The notes below the pieces were generated by a model that ran no database searches, had not been told where the DNA came from, and was given only the letters and a program-made list of their open reading frames with translations. This document shows positions 7,527 through 15,372 of a DNA stretch of 24,157 nt, in pieces. The DNA is taken from NCBI GenBank assembly GCA_023439545.1, contig JAEXNT010000063.1:1-24157 (forward strand). The letters run 5' to 3'. The translations under genes and the position numbers were made by a program. This DNA comes from Bacillota bacterium. GTDB lineage: Bacteria; Bacillota; Clostridia; Acetivibrionales; DTU013. Every line of letters begins with the position of its first letter. Position 1 is the stretch's first letter.

Positions 7527-10500
7527 CTACAAATCCGTTAAAAACATATCAAGTTCGTCCTGGGAAAAACTCACCATGTCAAAATCGGAAGGCGTATATT
7601 CAGCACACTTTCTGCCGCAGCAAAAATCAATCAGCCCACTCAGTCTGTCAAAGAAGCTGTCCATCCATCTGCAAACGGTATCTTCCCTGAATCTTGATCT
7701 CGAGTATTCGGCCTGAACCCTAAGGCTTTGTCCGCATACCATTGCGTTGATATCGAGGAGAGCCGTCAAATTGTTTTCAAGGTCCGATTCCTCTCCCGAG
7801 TTCATATTCGAAATGGCAAGCAGGCCGCTGTCCGGCATATTGTCAAGCTCTCCCAGGTAATTGAACCGGATTCGTTTTCCGGAGTTTTCGGGAAGCTCGC
7901 CGGTAATGTATTTCAGTGCGGAGTACCCCATTCCCTTGCCGGGAACCTTCCTGAGCTGTTCCTTTATTCCCTTGATATGAGCCGGCAGGTCCTGGCCGCA
8001 GCTTTTCAGAACAACCGGATAGATGCATGTAAACCAGCCTACGGTTCTTGACACATCAATCGTGTCATCCGCCTCTTCCCGTCCATGCCCCTCCAGTTCG
8101 ACAACAGCCTCGTCACTGCCGGCCATATCGCAAACGGCGAGCGCAAGCGCAGCAATCATTATCTCATCCGGCTTCGTGCCGTATGCCTTATTTGCGGGAC
8201 CAAGCAGCCTCCCGGTCGCACCGGTATCCAGGCTTCTTTTCAGAGTGCCGCAGCGTGAAAGCATATCATCCCCGCCCTCATAATCAGAAGGAAATAAAAA
8301 GCCGCAGGATTCCACACCCCGCCAGTAGCTCCTTTCTTCATCACCCAGATTCAAGGCGTATGTCCTCACGGCCTCGGACCATCTGAGCACCGAATCGGTT
8401 TTTTCCGGCAAAGCAAATTCTCTGCCCTGCCGTTTTTGTTCAAACATCCTTGCGAGATCCTCAACGAGTATTCTCCAGGACACACTGTCAACCACGGTGT
8501 GATGTGCTGTAAAGAGCAGCTTTCTGCCCCTCTCTCCCAAATCAAAGATGCATGCCCTGACCGGTATCTCATGCTCGATATCGAGGCTGGATTTGATCAT
8601 CCCCCCCAGTATCTTTATCTTCTGCTCCTGTTCTTCACCGGTTTTACCGGACAAATCAAAGTAAGGGACACTGCTCTTTTGGTCAAGATATGCGTTATTA
8701 TAATAAAACTCTTGTTTTTGCCGGTCATAATTGAGCCTTAAGGAATCGTGGTGCTTTATAAGCTCGTCAAGAATGGCTCCCATATCTGCCGGCGTTATTT
8801 TTCCGAAGAAATCCAGAAGGACGGATTGGTTGCAATGATTGGGGTTCTTATGATTTTGTGATAAAAACCAGGCGAGGATGGGAGTCGGCTTAAAATGACC
8901 CTCACAAACCGCATAACCCCTTGAGGCTAAATCGTATTCCAGATTCAGTGCCATATCCTTCAGCACCGGATTTGATAAAATATCCTTCACTCTTATTTTT
9001 AAACCCGACTCGCCAAGCTTACCGGCAACCTGGATCGCTTTTATGGAATCCCCTCCGCTATAGATAAAATGATCCTTCATACCGATATCCGGCCTGTTAA
9101 GGATCCCGGAGACAACTTCCAGAAGCCTTTGCTCTCTGGCATTTGCGGGCGCCGAATATTCCGTCGGAGCCGTGTCACAGTCCTTGACGTCCGGAAGAAG
9201 GCCTTCATTTACCTTTCCGTTGCCGGTAAGCGGTATCTCGTCAAGAATTGTGAACCTGGACGGCATCATATATTCCGGAAGGCGCCTGGCAAGATACGAC
9301 CTAAGCTCATTTAGTTCGAATCCGTCTGTGGGGACTATGTATGCACAGAGATACCGGCCTCCGTCCCGGTCCTCTCTGTCTGTTACAAATACATTTTCAG
9401 CCATACCGGATTCCAGTATGCGCTTCTCTATTTCTCCGGGTTCAATTCTGAATCCCCTTATTTTAAGCTGCTTGTCCGCCCTGCCGGTATAGACGATTCT
9501 GCCGTCCTCCAGAAACCTGGCAAGGTCGCCTGTCCTGTACATTCTTGTCCCGCCGACAAATGGATTTTCCAGAAACCTTTCTCCGGTCATAACAGGCTTG
9601 TTCAAATAGCCCCTTGCAACACCGTGCCCCGAAATATACACCTCTCCCATATTCCACGGAGGCAGGGGCTTGAGCCTGTTGTCAAGCAGATATATCTGCA
9701 CATTGTCGGCCGGCACGCCGATAGGAACTGAAATCCCGGTATCCCTTGCCGGATCGAATTTATGTATCATGCAGCCGACTACGGTCTCGGTAGGACCGTA
9801 TTCATTGTATATTTCAATCCTGCCGCCAAAGCTTTTATATATGGCACTTGCAAGACTAACCTTCAAATCCTCTCCGCCGACGATAAACCTTTTTACACTG
9901 GAATCCCCGTTATCCATATCTTTAAGCAGCGAAAGATGCGAGGGCGTCAGCTTGACAATGCTGGCCTTCTTCTCTTTCATGATTCTGAAAAGTACATATT
10001 CCTGTCCGTCGTCATCATAAATGTAAATGCTGTTGCCTCCAATCAGCGGGGTAAATACCGACGTAACGGTCAGATCAAAGGACAGCGAGGAGTAAAGTGC
10101 AAACGCATCATTTTCATCCATGACATACATTTTCCTTGCCCACCATATATAATTGACGAGTCCCCGGTGCTCAATCATCACACCCTTGGGCTGGCCTGTC
10201 GAGCCGGACGTATATATCACGTAGACCAGGTCCTCCGGTTCATTTATATGAATGGGATTTGTCTGCGTATCTTCGCGATACTCCATGCAATTCAAGTCGA
10301 TTACTTCCCCTGAGAAATAGATTCCGTGGCCCGAAGCACAATTGGTGAGCAAAATGCCGCAGCCGCTGTCGCGCAGCATATATTCCATTCTGTCGGCGGG
10401 GTAGTCGGGGTCTATCGGAAGGTAAGCCGCCCCCGATTTTATGACACCCAGGATGGCCTCCACAGCTTCCGGCGAATGCCTGAGCACCAATCCGACAACC

Positions 10501-12056
10501 TTATTGCGTGTAATGCCCCTGCTTCTGAGAAATGCCGCGAGCCGGTTGGAGCTTCTGTTAAGCTCGCTATATGAAAGGCTTTTGTCCAGGAAATAAACCG
10601 CAGCTTTTTCGGGTGTTTTCTCCACCTGTTCTTCAAAAAGCTCAACGATGGTCCTGTCTTTTGGATAGGCTGCTTCTGTTTGATTAAACGTATAAATCTG
10701 CCGTTTTTTTTCACTTGCGGGCAAAACCTCCAGTGCCCAAACAGGCTCGTCGACGTTTGCAATCATTTGCTCCGCAATATTTATCAGACATTCGTACGTG
10801 AGATGAACCTGCCATTCTTCATATACTCCGTCCTTGCAGGCAAATTCCAGCGTTAGGCTTCCTTTATCGGACCAATCCTTGATTATAAGCTCAAGCGCAT
10901 ATAATTGGCGCCCGTTATACAGCTCGGTATTTTCTATGGATAACCCGCTTATTTCATTATTAAGCCTTGTATTATAATAGTTGACACAAACCTGGAAAAG
11001 ACTTCCATACCCTCTTTTCTTCAATTCAATATCCTGTACAAGCAGGTCGTACGGATACTTTTGGTGAAAATAGCAGTTCATTATTTTTTGATTTACACCT
11101 TCAAGCATTTGCCTCACTGTATTTGTTTCTTCAATCCCGAACTTTAAAGGCATAGTACTTGTAAACATTCCAAAAATGCTTCTTTCCTTCCTGCCCGACC
11201 TGTTAAGAACCGGCGTGCCGATAACCGGCATTGTACACTGATAGGACTTGTAAAAAAACAATAGAACCAAAGTCACAAAAAAAGTATTCATCGATATGCT
11301 GTTGTCGGATATAAATTTTTTAATCTTTTGTGAAAGGCTGAAGTCAAGCCCGAATGTAGTCTTTTTACCTGAAGTACCGGAATTTTCACTGAAAAAGTAC
11401 TGTTGAGGCAGTTCCCTGAACTCATTTGTCCAGAAGTCCTTATCTTTAATAAAGCGCTCGGAATTTAAATACTGCTGTTCGCTTTTCACAAAATCAAGAT
11501 ATGAAAGAGGCCTGTCCTCGCTGGCATGTCCCGTTGAAAGAAGCTCCATATACACGCGGTATACCTGTTCGGACAATATGTTTATGGACCAGCCGTCTGA
11601 AATGATATGATGGAACTTGATAAAAAGGCCCGATTCCTTTTCGCTTATTTTAATCAACGCAAAATAAAAGAGGTTGCTGTCAATCAGTTTAAAGGCTTTT
11701 CCGACTTCCGTGTCCATCCATAGCTTCAGTTCCTCTTCGGGATCCGCACAGGCGCTGAAATCAAAAAAGTCTACGCTTTCTTTATCATACCGACTGACAT
11801 ATTGAAGCGCCATTCCGTCCCGTTCAAGAATATGAAGCCTGATCCCGTCGTTTCTTTGTATAAAAAGACGGATGGATTCCTGAAGCAGACTGAAATCCAC
11901 ACTTCCCATTATTCTGGAAATGCCGGCGATATTGTATAGCGAAGTGTCGGGGTACAGCTTTTCAACATACCATATCCTGCTTTGCGGATGTGTCAAATGA
12001 TAGAACCCCGCCTCGCCGCATGACCCGATGGACCCAAAATTAAAGCCGTTTTCCAT
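7527..12056 (-). CDS. Initiation nonribosomal peptide synthetase, starter C-A(Asn)-T-E
   Basis: A complete one-module synthetase of 1509 residues. Domains: starter-type C (PQSRIW near 25, HHIISDG at 149-155), A (YTSGSTG from 615, YGPTE near 753, TGNGK near 945), T (GGDS, pantetheine Ser 1004), and E (HHTVVDS from 1185, then EGHGRE, SRTVGWFT and FNYLGE). The N-terminus follows the surfactin SrfAA lipo-initiation C domain closely (RIWY.EK.YP.TS..N.AG). The A code by my GrsA alignment is D-L-T-K-I-G-E-V-G-K, one conservative change from the Asn code DLTKLGEVGK. The predicted product is a fatty acyl-D-Asn thioester. The acidic C-terminus (DELDMFLTDL) looks like a donor docking helix. The start at 12056 has AGGA 7 nt upstream; ATG at 12077 lacks a clear site. 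It is second in the operon, after the thioesterase. Confidence 0.95.
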   Translation of the reverse strand: MENGFNFGSIGSCGEAGFYHLTHPQSRIWYVEKLYPDTSLYNIAGISRIMGSVDFSLLQESIRLFIQRNDGIRLHILERDGMALQYVSRYDKESVDFFDFSACADPEEELKLWMDTEVGKAFKLIDSNLFYFALIKISEKESGLFIKFHHIISDGWSINILSEQVYRVYMELLSTGHASEDRPLSYLDFVKSEQQYLNSERFIKDKDFWTNEFRELPQQYFFSENSGTSGKKTTFGLDFSLSQKIKKFISDNSISMNTFFVTLVLLFFYKSYQCTMPVIGTPVLNRSGRKERSIFGMFTSTMPLKFGIEETNTVRQMLEGVNQKIMNCYFHQKYPYDLLVQDIELKKRGYGSLFQVCVNYYNTRLNNEISGLSIENTELYNGRQLYALELIIKDWSDKGSLTLEFACKDGVYEEWQVHLTYECLINIAEQMIANVDEPVWALEVLPASEKKRQIYTFNQTEAAYPKDRTIVELFEEQVEKTPEKAAVYFLDKSLSYSELNRSSNRLAAFLRSRGITRNKVVGLVLRHSPEAVEAILGVIKSGAAYLPIDPDYPADRMEYMLRDSGCGILLTNCASGHGIYFSGEVIDLNCMEYREDTQTNPIHINEPEDLVYVIYTSGSTGQPKGVMIEHRGLVNYIWWARKMYVMDENDAFALYSSLSFDLTVTSVFTPLIGGNSIYIYDDDGQEYVLFRIMKEKKASIVKLTPSHLSLLKDMDNGDSSVKRFIVGGEDLKVSLASAIYKSFGGRIEIYNEYGPTETVVGCMIHKFDPARDTGISVPIGVPADNVQIYLLDNRLKPLPPWNMGEVYISGHGVARGYLNKPVMTGERFLENPFVGGTRMYRTGDLARFLEDGRIVYTGRADKQLKIRGFRIEPGEIEKRILESGMAENVFVTDREDRDGGRYLCAYIVPTDGFELNELRSYLARRLPEYMMPSRFTILDEIPLTGNGKVNEGLLPDVKDCDTAPTEYSAPANAREQRLLEVVSGILNRPDIGMKDHFIYSGGDSIKAIQVAGKLGESGLKIRVKDILSNPVLKDMALNLEYDLASRGYAVCEGHFKPTPILAWFLSQNHKNPNHCNQSVLLDFFGKITPADMGAILDELIKHHDSLRLNYDRQKQEFYYNNAYLDQKSSVPYFDLSGKTGEEQEQKIKILGGMIKSSLDIEHEIPVRACIFDLGERGRKLLFTAHHTVVDSVSWRILVEDLARMFEQKRQGREFALPEKTDSVLRWSEAVRTYALNLGDEERSYWRGVESCGFLFPSDYEGGDDMLSRCGTLKRSLDTGATGRLLGPANKAYGTKPDEIMIAALALAVCDMAGSDEAVVELEGHGREEADDTIDVSRTVGWFTCIYPVVLKSCGQDLPAHIKGIKEQLRKVPGKGMGYSALKYITGELPENSGKRIRFNYLGELDNMPDSGLLAISNMNSGEESDLENNLTALLDINAMVCGQSLRVQAEYSRSRFREDTVCRWMDSFFDRLSGLIDFCCGRKCAEYTPSDFDMVSFSQDELDMFLTDL

Positions 12057-12128
12057 TCCCAATTCCTCACAAAACATATCAATATCCCGATATCACAACG
12101 GTTCCCTGGAAGACAACAATTTACGGCG

Positions 12129-12833
12129 TCATCCCAATTTGCTGTTAATAATATCTATTACTTCGTCGTCATAGTCGTTGATATAGAAATGTCCCCCGCC
12201 AAACTCATAAAAGCTGCAGGTTTTCTTTGTATACATTTGCCACTGGCGGATCTCTTCAGGAGAAACATCCATATCTTCTTTTCCGTTCAGAACCGAAATA
12301 TCACAGTCGAACTCGGTGTTCTCACCTTCATGGGTGTAGCCTTCAAGAATGCGGTAATCGGCTTTCAATATCGGAATGAATAAATCCGACAGCTCTTTAT
12401 TCTCCAATATCTCATCAGCAATTCCGCCCAATTTGTATACTTCTTTTTTAAACTCTTCATCAGGTAATGTGTGCAGGGACTTTTCATCTTTCTTTATATG
12501 GGGGGGATTTCTTCCCGAAAAAAAGGCATGTACCGGTCCGTTCAAGCCCTCCTGTTTTATTCTGCGCATTAATTCAAACGCCATCAGACAACCCATGCTA
12601 TGCCCCCAAATTGCATATGCATGCTTATCAAGTCCCGGTTTGATTAAGTGGTATACGTCATTAACAGCATCATCAAAGCTATTATAAAACGGCTCCATAA
12701 ACCGCTTTCCCCTTCCCGCGAGCTCAAGAGGACATAACTCTATAGAGGAAGCAAGCTGCTTTTTCCAGCGTATGTATAAAGTTGCAGAACCGCCTGCATG
12801 CGGCAGGCAATAAAGCTTGATTTTTTGGTTCAC
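12129..12833 (-). CDS. Type II thioesterase (GrsT/SrfAD family)
   Basis: An alpha/beta hydrolase of 234 residues, the usual length for external editing thioesterases. These remove wrong or stalled acyl groups from carrier domains. The triad is visible: S79 in GHSMG, D187 in NGKEDMD and H215 in GGGHFYI. The N-terminal LPHAGGS motif is diagnostic for the family. The GTG start at 12833 has AAAGGGGG 8 nt upstream. It is the first gene of the synthetase operon and faces the divergent plus-strand gene across a 448-nt control region. It is cytoplasmic, with no signal peptide. Confidence 0.94.
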   Translation of the reverse strand: MNQKIKLYCLPHAGGSATLYIRWKKQLASSIELCPLELAGRGKRFMEPFYNSFDDAVNDVYHLIKPGLDKHAYAIWGHSMGCLMAFELMRRIKQEGLNGPVHAFFSGRNPPHIKKDEKSLHTLPDEEFKKEVYKLGGIADEILENKELSDLFIPILKADYRILEGYTHEGENTEFDCDISVLNGKEDMDVSPEEIRQWQMYTKKTCSFYEFGGGHFYINDYDDEVIDIINSKLG

Positions 12834-13281
12834 ACTGCCAGCCCCCTTTAAGAAAGCGCACTAATGCTGCAAATCAGCGGTAATTGCTAAATATGCTTAT
12901 GTTTTTATGTCCTTTTTGATTTTGTTCCATATCCCGTCAACAAATAACAACAAATAAAATTATCTTTTGGTAATATCTGTATATAAAATATACAAAATTT
13001 GGTATAATAAATCAATAAATTTCCCATACTTCTATTTCCTATTACCCGCCGTTCAGGCTTTTTCCCTATTGCGAGTCTGCAATAAACCATTGTAAAACCC
13101 GGTTACCCGAAGGCTTTGGTGCTTTTACGAAAAATCCGGCGACAGATTCGGGAAATTTCCCATACCCATTTCATCAAATGATTTGTAGCCTTTTGTGTAA
13201 TATTTGGTAAATATTTCTTGATTTTGCATTTATAATATATGACAATAGAATTATCTAAAAGAGCGGAGGAAAGGAACAAGG
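12834..13281. promoter_or_regulatory. Divergent intergenic control region with repeats
   Basis: An AT-rich stretch of 448 nt between two divergent genes, with no credible ORF. It holds an exact 13-nt direct repeat (AAATTTCCCATAC) at 13017-13029 and 13153-13165. The second copy extends into the palindrome GGGAAATTTCCC at 13150-13161. Three TTTGGTA-type elements lie near 12966, 13000 and 13203. A TATAAT hexamer near 13231 could be the -10 box of the plus-strand gene, but its -35 box is poor. A GC-richer island at about 13085-13165 matches no riboswitch that I recognise. The repeats are candidate operators shared by the synthetase operon and the divergent gene. Confidence 0.6.
12987..13015 (-). 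promoter_or_regulatory. Predicted sigma-A promoter of the synthetase operon
   Basis: On the minus strand TTGATT (13010-13015) and TATATT (12987-12992) are separated by 17 nt. The -10 box overlaps a small palindrome, GTATAT-AAA-ATATAC, at 12979-12993. The predicted leader to the thioesterase GTG is about 145 nt. AT-rich DNA yields such matches by chance, so confidence is moderate. Confidence 0.45.
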
Positions 13282-14514
13282 GTGATTATTGTGGAGGACC
13301 TTGAAAGAAGATTTCATACCCTTTCATCTGAGAGGAAACGGCTTCTTGAGCTTTATCTCGGGTTAGACGCCCAATACGCCTTTTCCAAAGAGAGGAGTGT
13401 GCCTTATAAACACGGGCTGTATGCCGGAAGCGAGCTGAGGATAAAGCTTCAAAAGGAAGTAAACTCCTACCTGTACCGCGCATATCCTGTTTGCATCATC
13501 ACGGCTTACGCTAATCTTATTCCCTGGTATGCCAGCAGAAATATACAGCTGTGTGCACAAACCTATAGCGACGGATATATCGTTCCCGATTATATGGAAA
13601 GTGAATTCTACTATCTGGAGGTTCTGGATCATGCAAAATTTACATATGAACAACTCAACGAAATGACGGACAATATTGTAAACTATATAATTGACCAGAT
13701 CAATAAGGGATATTACGTGAATATATTTCTTGACGAGTATTACCTGGAGAACAAATCCCGTTATTTGAAAGAACATTTTGTCCACGAGAACCTCATCTAC
13801 GGTTATGACAATTCTACAAGAAAGTTTAAAACCGTGGGGCTCGATAAGAATGATATGTTCAATTTGTTTACTCATGAATACGACGAGCTGAGGCTTGGCT
13901 TTGAGGAAGGGAAAAAGCATTATATGGTTGACGCTCCCTATGCTGCAGGAGGGGCATTGCACATTATCAAGGTAAAGGATACGGAAAAAGAACATATATT
14001 TGAGCAGGATATATTTTTAAACCGGATCAACAGCTTCCTGTGCTCCGAAGGCGACCTGGAAAGAGTCAATCTTCCATATAGACCCGGCTTCGATAATGAA
14101 AAACCATCCGCTTCAAATATGGTATACGGGCTGGAGGTCATCCTGCAAATCGTGAAACGCCTGAGAATGCTTGCCAATGGAGAAGTCTGTCTTGATTACC
14201 GGGCGATTCATCTGGTTTCGGAGCACGGAAAAGGCCTGTATAACAAACTGAAATTCATAGCAGAATGTCCAAACGTACCCGGGGGCATTGCTGATCCTGT
14301 CAACAGATACATAGGGACTGCGGAGCTTTTTGAAAGGCTGAGAATAAAAGCCCTGGAATTGTTGTATAACCGTGATATCGGCAGCATCGAATTTAAGGAG
14401 AATCTTGATGAAATCATCGGTATGCTGGAGAATGGGATTGAATCGGAAAAACAGCTGTTGGGCGAAGTGTATAAAATACTCAGAGAAGGGAAGGAACGCA
14501 GGCAGCCCGCATAG
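13282..14514 (+). CDS. Unassigned 410-residue protein, possibly C39/BtrH-like, in synthetase locus
   Basis: I do not recognise this protein with confidence. Its middle part resembles the papain-like C39/BtrH type. There is an alternating hydrophobic strand ending in DEYY (151-154), then H165 and H168 before an IYGYD strand (172-176), with candidate cysteines C71 and C91 upstream. BtrH in butirosin biosynthesis transfers an acyl chain from a carrier protein, so acyl transfer or release from a carrier is a possible role (inference). The first 30 residues (DLERRF, LSSERKRLLEL) resemble the helical linker that precedes NRPS C domains and may dock to the synthetase. No membrane segment or signal peptide is seen. 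It is read from a GTG with GGAGGA 11 nt upstream, diverges from the synthetase operon, and converges on the phosphopantetheinyl transferase gene. Confidence 0.75.
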   Translation: MIIVEDLERRFHTLSSERKRLLELYLGLDAQYAFSKERSVPYKHGLYAGSELRIKLQKEVNSYLYRAYPVCIITAYANLIPWYASRNIQLCAQTYSDGYIVPDYMESEFYYLEVLDHAKFTYEQLNEMTDNIVNYIIDQINKGYYVNIFLDEYYLENKSRYLKEHFVHENLIYGYDNSTRKFKTVGLDKNDMFNLFTHEYDELRLGFEEGKKHYMVDAPYAAGGALHIIKVKDTEKEHIFEQDIFLNRINSFLCSEGDLERVNLPYRPGFDNEKPSASNMVYGLEVILQIVKRLRMLANGEVCLDYRAIHLVSEHGKGLYNKLKFIAECPNVPGGIADPVNRYIGTAELFERLRIKALELLYNRDIGSIEFKENLDEIIGMLENGIESEKQLLGEVYKILREGKERRQPA

Positions 14515-14574
14515 AAAAGCACGATAGCGGTTACCATACACGAACAGAGCGCGGCGGGACTTTCCTGTAAAATT

Positions 14575-15267
14575 CTACAACAGCAGAACCGCCTCATAAA
14601 GCTCGTGAATATTAATAAAATTTATGTCGTGAGGAAATTCATTTTTCACTGAGCATACCGCCATTCTGTAATCCCCGCCTATATGGTACTGTTTGAAATA
14701 GTAACTTCCGGATGCATGCACCGGATGGACAGATACAGTCTCTTTCCCGATCCGTATCGTAAAAGAATCCAATGGCATTGACAGGCCTTCACCTATTGCT
14801 TTGATATAGCTTTCTTTTAATACCCACAAGGCATAAAAATATGCTTCCCGTTCAGCAATGCCTTTAGCCGTAAGACATCCAAATTCTTCTTTTGATAGAA
14901 AGCGCTCGGCAATATCCATACCTACAGGCTTGATCTGCTCGACATCGATTCCTACGGGAAGATCATCCACCGCGCAGGCTACCCACTTGCCCGAATGCGA
15001 AATATTAAACTCCACGCCGGTATAGTTTGTTAAGTACGGCTTGCCGTAATGATTCACTCCAAAAGCCAGTTCCTGGTTTCGAACTGTCAACCTCCGGCAG
15101 AGCAGGTATCTTGCGAGAATGTCCCCGATCAGAGTTCTCAACGCGTCTTCGTATCTGTAAAACCTGCCGATCCTATCATGTTTCTCAGCCGACACGCAAG
15201 ACACCAACCGCTCAAACTTGCTTTTTTCAAGCATATCGTCCAGATTTACAAGCGCTACTTCTATCAT
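14575..15267 (-). CDS. Sfp-type 4'-phosphopantetheinyl transferase
   Basis: Moves the phosphopantetheine arm from CoA to the conserved Ser of carrier domains, converting the two synthetases here to their holo form. All family motifs are present in 230 residues: GKPYL at 75-79, FNISHSG at 87-93, GIDVE at 106-110 (Mg-binding D108 and E110), and WVLKESYIKAIG at 148-159 (E152). Length matches Sfp. The ATG at 15267 has only a distant GGGGAG about 20 nt upstream, with a TTG-GGT-TGA mini-frame between them, so translation may be weak. It lies 105 nt after the HD-protein stop with no terminator seen between them, so read-through from the signalling operon is possible. Confidence 0.95.
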   Translation of the reverse strand: MIEVALVNLDDMLEKSKFERLVSCVSAEKHDRIGRFYRYEDALRTLIGDILARYLLCRRLTVRNQELAFGVNHYGKPYLTNYTGVEFNISHSGKWVACAVDDLPVGIDVEQIKPVGMDIAERFLSKEEFGCLTAKGIAEREAYFYALWVLKESYIKAIGEGLSMPLDSFTIRIGKETVSVHPVHASGSYYFKQYHIGGDYRMAVCSVKNEFPHDINFINIHELYEAVLLL

Positions 15268-15372
15268 ATGTTCAACCCAAGAGTATTCTCCCCTTAATTT
15301 TCACTTCATGCAAAAGCACCGTCGCCGGAAGAAATGATGTTTTTTATTCAGTATCTATTCTTCATTACTTCG

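Noticed and set aside
12905..13090. 61-residue minus-strand ORF in the control region
   Set aside because: Overlaps the predicted promoter, has no ribosome site and looks like chance.
13085..13165. Possible riboswitch in the GC-richer island
   Set aside because: Checked by eye against GEMM, SAM, glycine and ydaO consensus words with no match, and it lies upstream of the candidate promoters rather than in a leader.
13363..13995. 210-residue minus-strand ORF
   Set aside because: Antisense of the divergent plus-strand gene; no ribosome site, and the plus frame spans the whole region with a good one.
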